A DNA stretch of 64,000 nucleotides from Chromobacterium sp. IIBBL 290-4. GTDB taxonomy: Bacteria; Pseudomonadota; Gammaproteobacteria; Burkholderiales; Chromobacteriaceae. The notes below the pieces were generated by a model that saw nothing but the letters and a program-made list of their open reading frames with translations, was not told the origin of the DNA and did no database searches. The stretch covers positions 1,922,001-1,986,000 of the forward strand of contig NZ_CP100128.1 in NCBI RefSeq assembly GCF_024207115.1. The letters run 5' to 3'. This document shows, in pieces, positions 35,560 through 43,358 of the stretch (position 1 is its first letter; the number at the start of each line of letters is the position of its first letter). A program made the translations under genes and the position numbers.

Positions 35560-36609
35560 ATGCAGATAGGCCCTTATTCACTGAAAAACCGGTTGATCGT
35601 GGCACCGATGGCCGGAGTGACCGACAGGCCCTTCCGCATGCTGTGCAAGCGGCTGGGCGCCGGCATGGCGGTTTCGGAGATGATCACCGCCAACAAGGCG
35701 CTGTGGACCACGCCGAAAACGCTGCGCCGCGCCAACCATGAAGGCGAAGTCGAACCCATCGTGGTGCAGATCGCCGGCGGCGATCCGCAGATGCTGGCCG
35801 ACGCGGCCAGGCTGAATGTTGAGCACGGCGCGCAGATCATCGACATCAATATGGGTTGTCCGGCCAAGAAAGTGTGCAATGTGGCCGCCGGTTCGGCGCT
35901 GCTGCGCGACTTGGACAATGTCGGCCGCATCCTGGAGGCGGTGGTCAAGGCGGTAGACGTGCCGGTGACGCTGAAAACCCGCACCGGCTGGAGCCAGGAA
36001 GTGAAAACCGCGCTGACGGTGGCGAAGATGGCGGAAAACGCCGGCATCGCCGCTCTGGCCTTGCATGGCCGCACCCGCGAGGACATGTACCGCGGCGCGG
36101 CCGAGTACGACACCATACGCGAGGTCAAGCGGGCGATTTCGATCCCTGTGATCGCCAATGGCGACATCAACTCACCGGAGAAGGCCCGCCACGTGCTGGA
36201 TTACACCGGCGCCGACGCGATCATGATAGGCCGCGCGGCCCAGGGCAGGCCGTGGATCTTTCGCGAGATCCAGCATTACCTGGAAACCGGCGAGCCGCTG
36301 CCGCCGCCGACGGTGGGCGAAATCCGCGAGCTGATGCTGGGCCATCTGGACGAGCTGTATGGGTTTTACGGCGAATACTCGGGCTGCCGCATCGCCCGCA
36401 AGCATATCGCCTGGTATACCAAGGGGCTGGCCGGCGGCAACGCCTTCCGCCAACAGATGTACCAGCTGGAAAGCACTGACGAGCAGCGGCTGGCGGTGGG
36501 CGAGTATTTCGGACGGCTGGGCGGGGCTTCGGATCGTCTAAGCTATGTAGTCGAGAATGACGGGATGGACCGCGACGATGTCGCGGAGGGCGAGACCTGC
36601 GGGGCTTGA
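35560..36609 (+). CDS. dusB: tRNA-dihydrouridine synthase DusB
   Basis: FMN enzyme that reduces specific uridines in the tRNA D loop. 349 residues, slightly longer than E. coli DusB (321). Motifs: APMAGVTDRPFR at the N-terminus, NMGCPAKKVCN with the catalytic Cys (Cys108 region), KTRTGW, ALHGRTREDMY and ANGDINSPEKA. fis follows 43 bases later, the well-known dusB-fis arrangement. The ~25 residues after the catalytic core (VVENDGMDRDDVAEGE) are extra. Confidence 0.95.
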   Translation: MQIGPYSLKNRLIVAPMAGVTDRPFRMLCKRLGAGMAVSEMITANKALWTTPKTLRRANHEGEVEPIVVQIAGGDPQMLADAARLNVEHGAQIIDINMGCPAKKVCNVAAGSALLRDLDNVGRILEAVVKAVDVPVTLKTRTGWSQEVKTALTVAKMAENAGIAALALHGRTREDMYRGAAEYDTIREVKRAISIPVIANGDINSPEKARHVLDYTGADAIMIGRAAQGRPWIFREIQHYLETGEPLPPPTVGEIRELMLGHLDELYGFYGEYSGCRIARKHIAWYTKGLAGGNAFRQQMYQLESTDEQRLAVGEYFGRLGGASDRLSYVVENDGMDRDDVAEGETCGA

Positions 36610-36652
36610 GCGGGTCTCATGGGGACCCTTGGATCTGGACAGATATAACAAG

Positions 36653-36889
36653 ATGCAGAACAACGATCACATTTCCCAGTCAGTGAGGCTGGCGATGGAA
36701 CAATATTTTCGCGACCTGGACGGCGAGGCGCCGTCGGCGATCTACGACATGGTGCTCGCCTGTGTCGAAAAGCCGCTCTTGGAGGTGGTGCTGATACACA
36801 CCCAGGGCAACCAGACGCGAGCGGCTGAGTTGCTGGGTTTGAACCGCAACACGCTGCGCAAGAAGATGAAGTCGTATGATTTGATTTGA
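36653..36889 (+). CDS. fis: DNA-binding protein Fis
   Basis: Nucleoid-associated protein that bends DNA and activates rRNA and tRNA promoters. 78 residues, the short betaproteobacterial form (E. coli 98). The C-terminal helix-turn-helix is NQTRAAELLGLNRNTLRK. I place the start at MQNNDHISQSV, because the frame upstream is the tail of dusB in another frame. It lies in a dusB-fis operon and is followed by a terminator. Confidence 0.95.
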   Translation: MQNNDHISQSVRLAMEQYFRDLDGEAPSAIYDMVLACVEKPLLEVVLIHTQGNQTRAAELLGLNRNTLRKKMKSYDLI

Positions 36890-36894
36890 AGATA

Positions 36895-36930
36895 ACCGGC
36901 CATACCGTAACAGGATGGCCGGTTTTTTTT
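36895..36930 (+). terminator. Rho-independent terminator of dusB-fis
   Basis: ACCGGCCAT and ATGGCCGGT form a nine-base stem around ACCGTAACAGG, followed by eight or more T residues. It separates fis from purH. Confidence 0.93.
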
Positions 36931-36962
36931 GTGTTTATCCATAGCCTAAGCGGTAGAGAAAC

Positions 36963-38540
36963 ATGACCAAGATCGAACGAGCGCTGATCAGCGTGTCCGA
37001 CAAGAGCGGTGTACTGGAATTCGCCAAGGAGCTGGCCGCTCTCGGCGTGCATATCCTGTCCACCGGCGGCACCGCCAAACTGCTGCAGGACGCCGGCGTG
37101 CCGGTGACCGAAGTGTCCGATTACACCGGCTTCCCGGAAATGCTGGATGGCCGCGTCAAGACGCTGCATCCCAAGGTGCACGGCGGCATCCTGGGCCGCC
37201 GCGACCTGCCCGAGCATGTGTCCACCATGGCCGAGCACGGCATCGGCAATATCGACCTGGTGTGCGTCAATCTTTACCCCTTCGAAGCCACTATCGCCAA
37301 TCCGGATTGTTCGCTGGAAGACGCGATCGAGAACATCGACATCGGCGGCCCGACCATGGTGCGCTCGGCGGCCAAAAACTGGGCGCATGTGGCCATCGTC
37401 ACCGACAGCGGCGATTACCCGGCGCTGACGGCCGAATTGCGGGCCAATGGCGGCAAGCTGGCCAAGGCTACCCGTTTCGAGCTGGCCAAAAAGGCTTTCA
37501 CCCACACCGCCGCCTACGATGGCGCCATCTCCAACTACCTGACCAGCCTGGCCGAAGGCGTGGTGGCCGGCAAGCCGGAACGCGTCGCCTTCCCGAACCG
37601 CCTGAACGCCCAGTTCATCAAGGTGCAGGACATGCGCTACGGCGAGAATCCGCACCAGGCGGCGGCGTTCTACCGCGATCTGGACCCGGCCGCCGGCAGC
37701 ATCGCCCACTACCAGCAGCTGCAGGGCAAGGAGCTGTCCTACAACAACATCGCCGACGCCGACGCGGCCTGGGAAGCGGTGAAGACTTTCGAGCAAACCG
37801 CCTGCGTCATCGTCAAGCACGCCAACCCGTGCGGCGTGGCGGTCGGCCCGGACACGCTGTCGGCCTACAAGCTGGCCTTCGCCACCGACACCACCAGCGC
37901 CTTCGGCGGCATCATCGCCTTCAACCGCCCGGTGGATGCCGCAACGGTGGAGGCTGTGACCGGCCAGTTCCTGGAAGTGCTGATCGCCCCGGCCTTCAGC
38001 GACGAAGCCAAGGCCATCATCGCCGCCAAGAAGAATGTGCGCGTGCTGGAAATCCCGCTGGAGTCCGGCGCCAACCGCTTCGAGCTGAAGCGTGTCGGCG
38101 GCGGCGTGCTGGTGCAGACGCCGGACATCCGCAACGTGGGCCTGGACGAGCTGCGCGTGGTCAGCAAGCGCCAGCCGACGCCGCAGGAAATGTCGGACCT
38201 GCTGTTCGCCTGGCGCGTGGCCAAGTTCGTCAAATCCAACGCCATCGTATTCTGCAAGGATGGCCAGACCGCCGGCATCGGCGCCGGCCAGATGAGCCGC
38301 GTCGACTCCACCCGCATCGCCGCCCGCAAGGCGCAGGATGCCGGTTTGAGCCTGGCCGGCGCGGTGGCGGCGTCTGACGCCTTCTTCCCGTTCCGCGACG
38401 GCATCGACGTCATCGCCGAGCAGGGCATCAAGGCCATCATCCAGCCGGGCGGCTCGATGCGCGACGAAGAAGTGTTCGCCGCGGCGGACGAGCACGGCAT
38501 CGCGCTGGTGTTGACCGGCGTGCGCCATTTCCGCCACTGA
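36963..38540 (+). CDS. purH: Bifunctional AICAR transformylase / IMP cyclohydrolase
   Basis: Catalyses the last two steps of purine synthesis to IMP. 525 residues, the normal length. The IMP cyclohydrolase domain (about 1-195) has [24 protein letters not shown] and [15 protein letters not shown]. The formyltransferase domain follows with [19 protein letters not shown], and [19 protein letters not shown]. It starts 33 bases after the dusB-fis terminator. purD lies 255 bases downstream and may be separately regulated. Confidence 0.97.
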   Translation: MTKIERALISVSDKSGVLEFAKELAALGVHILSTGGTAKLLQDAGVPVTEVSDYTGFPEMLDGRVKTLHPKVHGGILGRRDLPEHVSTMAEHGIGNIDLVCVNLYPFEATIANPDCSLEDAIENIDIGGPTMVRSAAKNWAHVAIVTDSGDYPALTAELRANGGKLAKATRFELAKKAFTHTAAYDGAISNYLTSLAEGVVAGKPERVAFPNRLNAQFIKVQDMRYGENPHQAAAFYRDLDPAAGSIAHYQQLQGKELSYNNIADADAAWEAVKTFEQTACVIVKHANPCGVAVGPDTLSAYKLAFATDTTSAFGGIIAFNRPVDAATVEAVTGQFLEVLIAPAFSDEAKAIIAAKKNVRVLEIPLESGANRFELKRVGGGVLVQTPDIRNVGLDELRVVSKRQPTPQEMSDLLFAWRVAKFVKSNAIVFCKDGQTAGIGAGQMSRVDSTRIAARKAQDAGLSLAGAVAASDAFFPFRDGIDVIAEQGIKAIIQPGGSMRDEEVFAAADEHGIALVLTGVRHFRH

Positions 38541-38542
38541 CG

Positions 38543-38574
38543 GTAGGGCGGAAGCCCCGCAGGGGCGTTCCGCC
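38543..38574. repeat. GTAG-headed REP-like palindrome after purH
   Basis: It starts 2 bases after the purH stop: GTAG, then GGCGGAAGCCCC, a GCA loop, and GGGGCGTTCCGCC. The sequence is almost identical to the element at 5929-5962. It may double as an mRNA 3' end. Confidence 0.7.
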
Positions 38575-38636
38575 GATGTTGTAGACAAGCAGCGACACTC
38601 CGTCTCTTCTTGCCCAGGATGACGGGATCGAAATTC

Positions 38637-38723
38637 AATGGCATCTCGCCATTCCGCGTCATAATGGCTGGGCAGAATTTTACCGGGCTCCGGCCCGGGT
38701 TCTTCTCTCTGATAAAGAGAAGA
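38637..38723 (+). promoter_or_regulatory. Structured promoter/leader region of purD
   Basis: In the purH-purD gap, AATGGC/GCCATT (38637-38653) is a small dyad just upstream of a CATAAT -10-like hexamer (about 38661). Downstream are a CCGGGC/GCCCGG hairpin and CTTCTCT/AGAGAAG (38703-38723). The ATG of purD is a further 73 bases on. It looks like a separate promoter with a structured leader. I do not recognise a known riboswitch. Confidence 0.35.
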
Positions 38724-38795
38724 CGTCATGCTTGCCCGCCATAAACATTTGCACGCGCAACGCCTTGAGGCGCGGCGCACAAGGGAAAGAAAACC

Positions 38796-40073
38796 ATGAA
38801 AGTTCTCGTGATCGGTTCCGGCGGTCGCGAACATGCGCTGGCCTGGCGCATCGCCAAGTCCAAGCGCGTGTCCAAGGTGTTTGTCGCGCCGGGCAACGCC
38901 GGAACCGCGTTGGATGCCAATCTGACCAATATCGCCGCCAATGGCGTAGCCGAGTGGCTGGCCTTCGCCAAAGAAGAAAAGATCGACCTGACTGTGGTCG
39001 GTCCGGAAGCGCCGCTGGCCGCCGGCGTGGTGGACGCTTTCCGCGGCGAGGGCCTGAAAGTGTTCGGCCCCACCCAGTATTGCGCCCAACTGGAAAGCTC
39101 AAAGGATTTCGCCAAGGCCTTCATGCAGCGCCACGGCATCCCCACCGCGGGCTATCAAACCTTTACCGACGCCGCGGCCGCGCATGCCTATGTGGACGGC
39201 AAGGGCGCGCCCATCGTGATCAAGGCCGACGGCCTGGCCGCCGGCAAGGGCGTGGTGGTGGCGATGACGCTGGAAGAGGCGCACGCCGCCATCGACGACA
39301 TGTTGCTGGGCAACAAGATGGGCGAAGCCGGCAGCCGCGTAGTCATCGAGGATTTCCTGCACGGCGAGGAAGCCAGCTTCATTGTGATGGTGGACGGCGA
39401 GCACGTGCTGCCGATGGCCACCAGCCAGGACCACAAGCGTCTGCTGGATCATGACCAGGGGCCGAATACCGGCGGCATGGGCGCCTACAGCCCGGCGCCG
39501 GTGGTGACGCCGGAAGTGCACAACCGGGTGATGCGCGAAATCATCCAGCCGGTGGTGCAGGGCATGAAGAAGGACGGCCATTCCTACACTGGCTTTCTTT
39601 ACGCTGGCCTGATGATAGACGAGGCGGGCCATCCCAAGGTGATCGAGTTCAACTGCCGTTTCGGCGACCCGGAAACCCAGCCCATCATGGCGCGCCTGAA
39701 GACCGACTTCACCACGCTGCTGGAAGCCGGCGTCAACGGCAAGCTGGATAAGGTAGAAGCCGAGTGGGACCGCCGCGTGGCGCTGGGCGTGGTGCTGGCT
39801 GCGGCCGGTTATCCAGACGCGCCGCGCAAAGGCGACGGCATTCACGGCATTCCGGCGGAAAGCGAGGACGGCATCGTGTTCCATGCCGGCTCCGTGCTGG
39901 ACGAGCAGCGCCAGCTGCGCACCAGCGGCGGCCGAGTGCTGTGCGCGGTAGGCTTGGGCGACAGCGTGAAGATGGCGCAAAACCGAGCCTACCAGCTGGC
40001 CGACGCCATCGAGTTCTCCGGCAAGCAATATCGCCGCGACATCGGGGCGAGGGCGATAGGCCGCAAGCATTAG
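38796..40073 (+). CDS. purD: Phosphoribosylamine-glycine ligase
   Basis: Second step of purine synthesis, ATP-grasp enzyme joining glycine to phosphoribosylamine. 425 residues, normal length. Motifs: IGSGGREHALAWRIA at the N-terminus, SKDFAKAFM, KADGLAAGKGVVVA (ATP grasp), QDHKRLLDHDQGPNTGGMG, and EFNCRFGDPETQ. AGGGAAAG precedes the ATG. galE follows after a small hairpin, so the two are probably not co-transcribed. Confidence 0.97.
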   Translation: MKVLVIGSGGREHALAWRIAKSKRVSKVFVAPGNAGTALDANLTNIAANGVAEWLAFAKEEKIDLTVVGPEAPLAAGVVDAFRGEGLKVFGPTQYCAQLESSKDFAKAFMQRHGIPTAGYQTFTDAAAAHAYVDGKGAPIVIKADGLAAGKGVVVAMTLEEAHAAIDDMLLGNKMGEAGSRVVIEDFLHGEEASFIVMVDGEHVLPMATSQDHKRLLDHDQGPNTGGMGAYSPAPVVTPEVHNRVMREIIQPVVQGMKKDGHSYTGFLYAGLMIDEAGHPKVIEFNCRFGDPETQPIMARLKTDFTTLLEAGVNGKLDKVEAEWDRRVALGVVLAAAGYPDAPRKGDGIHGIPAESEDGIVFHAGSVLDEQRQLRTSGGRVLCAVGLGDSVKMAQNRAYQLADAIEFSGKQYRRDIGARAIGRKH

Positions 40074-40093
40074 TTTGCGATCAGAAGATGAAG

Positions 40094-40114
40094 CAGCGCC
40101 TGCGGGCGCTGTTT
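40094..40114 (+). terminator. Weak terminator-like hairpin after purD
   Basis: CAGCGCC and GGCGCTG with a TGCG loop, followed by only TTTC. It lies 21 bases after the purD stop. Confidence 0.5.
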
Positions 40115-40171
40115 CGCTATCTGGAATCGGCTAAACTTTATGTCTCATATCGAGAGCGAGTGGACAACAAT

Positions 40172-41176
40172 ATGATCTTGGTGACGGGCGGCGCGGGCTA
40201 TATCGGCTCGCATACTTGCGTGCAATTGCTGGATGCGGGCTATGAGCTGGTTGTCTTGGACAATCTGTGCAATAGCAAGGCGGAATCGCTGCGTCGTGTC
40301 GAAAAATTGACCGGCAAGACGCTGACTTTCATTGAGGGCGATGTCCGCGATGCCAAGGCGCTGCAGGCGGCTCTTCAGCATCCTGTTCAAGCTGTCATCC
40401 ATTTTGCCGGCTTGAAAGCAGTGGGCGAGTCGGTGGCCAAGCCGCTCGAATATTATGAGAACAATGTGGATGGCACTTTGTCTCTGCTGCGCGCGATGAA
40501 ACAGCACGGCGTGCGCAACTTCGTATTCAGCTCTTCCGCCACCGTCTATGGCAATCCGGCCTCGGTGCCGATCACGGAATCCTTTCCGTTGTCCGCCACC
40601 AATCCTTACGGCCGCAGCAAGCTGATCGTCGAAGACATGCTGCGCGATTTCGCCAAGGCGGAGCCGGATTGGAATGTCGCGCTGTTGCGTTATTTCAACC
40701 CCATCGGCGCGCACGAAAGCGGCGAGATCGGCGAAGATCCCAACGGCATTCCCAATAATCTGATGCCTTTCATTACCCAAGTAGCCTGCGGCAAGCAAGC
40801 GCAGCTCAAGGTGTTCGGCAGCGACTACCCGACCAAGGACGGCACCGGCGTGCGCGACTATATCCACGTGGTGGATTTGGCGGCAGGCCATGTCAAGGCG
40901 GTGGAGGCTCTGGCCAAGCAGCCAGGCTTGCTGACGGTGAATCTAGGCACCGGCAAGGGCTATTCGGTGCTGGAAATGATCCAGACTTTTGAGCAGGTCA
41001 ACGGCGTGAAAGTGCCTTACCAGATTGTGGAGCGTCGGCCAGGGGACATCGCCGAGTGCTGGGCAGACCCCTCCGCGGCAGCCACGCTGCTGGGCTGGAC
41101 GGCAGAAAAGGGCCTGCAAGACATGTGCCGCGACAGTTGGCGCTGGCAAAGTCAAAATCCGGCCGGCTTCCTCTAA
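40172..41176 (+). CDS. galE: UDP-glucose 4-epimerase
   Basis: NAD-dependent interconversion of UDP-glucose and UDP-galactose (some members also UDP-GlcNAc/GalNAc). 334 residues. The Rossmann motif is VTGGAGYIGSHT. The catalytic Ser/Tyr are in SSSATVYG and TNPYGRSKLIVE (YxxxK), and RYFNPIGAH is present. The ATG at 40172 gives the normal length; GTG at 40160 is an alternative. It sits next to, but outside and opposite to, the capsule locus, and may supply precursors for it or for LPS. Confidence 0.95.
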   Translation: MILVTGGAGYIGSHTCVQLLDAGYELVVLDNLCNSKAESLRRVEKLTGKTLTFIEGDVRDAKALQAALQHPVQAVIHFAGLKAVGESVAKPLEYYENNVDGTLSLLRAMKQHGVRNFVFSSSATVYGNPASVPITESFPLSATNPYGRSKLIVEDMLRDFAKAEPDWNVALLRYFNPIGAHESGEIGEDPNGIPNNLMPFITQVACGKQAQLKVFGSDYPTKDGTGVRDYIHVVDLAAGHVKAVEALAKQPGLLTVNLGTGKGYSVLEMIQTFEQVNGVKVPYQIVERRPGDIAECWADPSAAATLLGWTAEKGLQDMCRDSWRWQSQNPAGFL

Positions 41177-41215
41177 AAGTGAAAGAGCGACTGTAAAGCA
41201 GTCGCTCTTTCACTT
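41177..41215. terminator. Long perfect hairpin terminator after galE
   Basis: AAGTGAAAGAGCGACTG and its exact complement form a 17-bp stem around TAAAG, starting at the base after the galE stop. It is bidirectional in character and separates galE from the convergent gene ending at 41264. Confidence 0.85.
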
Positions 41216-41263
41216 CATGAAGTCTTTTTTGTGCTTTGATTTATTGGTTTATCTAACCGAGGA

Positions 41264-41749
41264 TCATAGGTCATACCTTGCACTAAAGGTAAGAATATGA
41301 TTCACCTCTTCTTTATGTGTGTGATGACCTGCTTTGGAGTCGCCGTATCCAATTTCAAAGGATAGCTTTTTATAGCCAACGGAAACAAATGGTAATGCTG
41401 CAAAGCCTCGATGGTCTGAGCCATTCAGGTAGCCAGCGTATAGCCCTACGCCTAATTTGACATCATCCATCACATTAAAGTCTTTGCGTATGCCGCCTGC
41501 GGCATAGTAAGCAAATTTGGCAGATGAATCGCTATAGACAGCTCCGCGTATAATGGGGCGGCCCCAGCTATATTCTTGTGGCGACCACTCAACGCCTAGT
41601 CCCGGATTGAACTGGTGAAATTCGCATTCATGCTTTTTATTGTTGCAGCCATAGTGTTTGGAGGCAAAGGGTGCCAAGATGGAAATATCTGCAAAGGACT
41701 GTGTGGATGGGAGGGCAAGCACGATGGGTAACAACCAATTGATTTTCAT
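41264..41749 (-). CDS. Small outer-membrane beta-barrel-like protein (PagP-like architecture)
   Basis: 161 residues. The signal peptide is about 1-20 (MKINWLLPIVLALPSTQSFA). The mature part is a series of amphipathic strands ending in FSARYDL (aromatic near the C-terminus), with FVSVGYKKLSFEIGY and LGVGLYAGYLNG resembling the strand pattern of PagP-type eight-stranded barrels. I see no PagP catalytic set with certainty, so the enzymatic role is open. Start at 41749 with GGAAAG upstream; the longer frame lacks support. It lies between galE and the capsule locus and is more AT-rich than galE. Confidence 0.65.
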   Translation of the reverse strand: MKINWLLPIVLALPSTQSFADISILAPFASKHYGCNNKKHECEFHQFNPGLGVEWSPQEYSWGRPIIRGAVYSDSSAKFAYYAAGGIRKDFNVMDDVKLGVGLYAGYLNGSDHRGFAALPFVSVGYKKLSFEIGYGDSKAGHHTHKEEVNHILTFSARYDL

Positions 41750-41897
41750 GTCTTTCCATTTTGTGATGGTTGGTTGAGTCGGAGTAGGGCTCCTGGCGAC
41801 AATCATGCTCTTTATTTTGAAAAAATAAAACACTATTTTTATTTTTTACATTTTGAAATATATTGTTTTCATGTGAATTATTGCATTGTGGATTAGT

Positions 41898-41927
41898 AGT
41901 CTATCCTTGTGATTGGAAGGATAGACT
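41898..41927 (-). terminator. Hairpin downstream of kpsS
   Basis: AGTCTATCCTT and AAGGATAGACT form a perfect 11-bp stem with an eight-base loop, 40 bases after the kpsS stop on the minus strand. It probably ends the capsule transcript. There is no T run, so it is not a classic terminator. Confidence 0.6.
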
Positions 41928-41966
41928 GCGAGCTATATGCTACGCAAAGAAAAATGGGCGTAGAGA

Positions 41967-43208
41967 TCATTTTGTGAGTCTGAGTAAGACTCTCCACGAA
42001 AATGAGTGCGACGCTAGCCTGGGGGGCTGCATCCAGTGAGACTTGCCGAAGAACGCTCCGTTCAACTGCGTGTGCTTGATCATGTAGGAGCGCAGCTTGC
42101 CATATAGCTGGTGGTCAACGGAGTATGGCTCGTTCCAGAAGTGCTTCAGATCGTTCTGGAAGGTTAGTCCTTGAATATCGTAGAAGGCTCTTCCCATGGC
42201 GATAGTGGGTTTCCCATGGTGGATGGCGGATAAGCCAACTGTGCTGTTGATGGTGATCACACCGCGACTGAGTTTCAGCAAAGTCGGTAGGTGGGCATCA
42301 TGCACGTAGTGCACCCTGCCTGCGACTCCCGCTAGTGACGCTTGTTCATGAATGAAGCGGCCATAGTTCCTGTGACCTCTATCCATGGGGTGATGCTTGA
42401 AAACCAATTGATGCGTTGTGGCGGCTTGCGCTGCGAATGCCTGGATGATTTCCGTGATGAAGTCGCGAATATCTTGGTAATGGCTGTGTTGATGAATCTG
42501 ACTATCATTGAACACCTGCAAAGCAACCAGGTAGTATTGGTTGTGCCACTGATCCACGATGCGCTGGATGAGACGAGTTTCCGTAAGTCGATACACTTGT
42601 TTTCGCCAGCCGGCTCGTATCCAGAAGAAACACTCGCGAAAAGGCGAAAAATCTTTGTGATGGCGGTAGTGTGGGAACTGTCGCCGCAGCAACCACCCGG
42701 CTGCGTAGTAAGCCATGGCGGTAAGGCCCATGCGACGGAACGATGGATGAGTGGGCAATGGCGGTATGTTGTGGACAGGTTCATGTTCGATGTAGCGCGC
42801 CGGCTGGCTGGCTAGCTGGGAAAATGCATTGACGCCCCCTTCTTCCAGCGTGACATAGTCTGGGCGTAGGTAGCCCTCTTCGAAGGCGTAAAAAGCAACC
42901 CCCATTTCCTTTGCGACCAGAGAGGCAACTCGGTGCGGCCGTCTGCAGTCACCAAAGCAGACGATGCCATCGATTCCTTCCTTGCGAATGTAGGAACGCA
43001 GCCAGCGGCTGAAGCTGGATGGCTTACCCTGATAATGCATCGTTCCTGGGCGTCGATGGAATAGCCAGTCGCCGCCATTGAAATTGACTTTACGCGACTC
43101 AATGTCATGAGCTCCAAGCCAGTCAGCAAACTGGTTGAAGAAGTTGCCCATTGGACCTTGCAACAGCAACAGCCGTTTGTGTTTGAGCAGAGATTGTGCA
43201 GCGAGCAT
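41967..43208 (-). CDS. kpsS: Capsule Kdo transferase KpsS
   Basis: KpsS adds the first beta-Kdo to lyso-phosphatidylglycerol, starting the glycolipid anchor of group 2-type capsules. 413 residues. Family motifs are clear: LLLLQGPMGNFFNQFADWL, FNGGDW, CFGDCRRPHR, FEEGYLRPDYVTLEEGGVNA, KHHPMDRGHRNYGR, HDAHLPTLLK, and TINSTVGLSAIHHGKP. The match to E. coli KpsS is extensive. It acts in the cytoplasm at the inner membrane. It is separated from kpsC by 150 AT-rich bases, so it may have its own promoter. Confidence 0.95.
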   Translation of the reverse strand: MLAAQSLLKHKRLLLLQGPMGNFFNQFADWLGAHDIESRKVNFNGGDWLFHRRPGTMHYQGKPSSFSRWLRSYIRKEGIDGIVCFGDCRRPHRVASLVAKEMGVAFYAFEEGYLRPDYVTLEEGGVNAFSQLASQPARYIEHEPVHNIPPLPTHPSFRRMGLTAMAYYAAGWLLRRQFPHYRHHKDFSPFRECFFWIRAGWRKQVYRLTETRLIQRIVDQWHNQYYLVALQVFNDSQIHQHSHYQDIRDFITEIIQAFAAQAATTHQLVFKHHPMDRGHRNYGRFIHEQASLAGVAGRVHYVHDAHLPTLLKLSRGVITINSTVGLSAIHHGKPTIAMGRAFYDIQGLTFQNDLKHFWNEPYSVDHQLYGKLRSYMIKHTQLNGAFFGKSHWMQPPRLASHSFSWRVLLRLTK

Positions 43209-43358
43209 GGTCAGGTTTATTAGGCGTGTATTTTTTAAAAGTATGAAAACGCTAGACGGGAAGCAATTTGTAGATATTTAACGACAATTTAATATTGCAT
43301 TGCAATGAATTGTCTTGTTAATCGTCACATTTGGCACATTTTCCATTTTCAACTGGTC

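Noticed and set aside
38637..38723. Guanidine or purine riboswitch before purD
   Set aside because: Stem-loops exist, but none of the conserved core sequences of these riboswitches could be found.
36543..39089. 848-codon minus-strand frame opposite fis-purH
   Set aside because: Antisense to confidently identified purH; no motifs.
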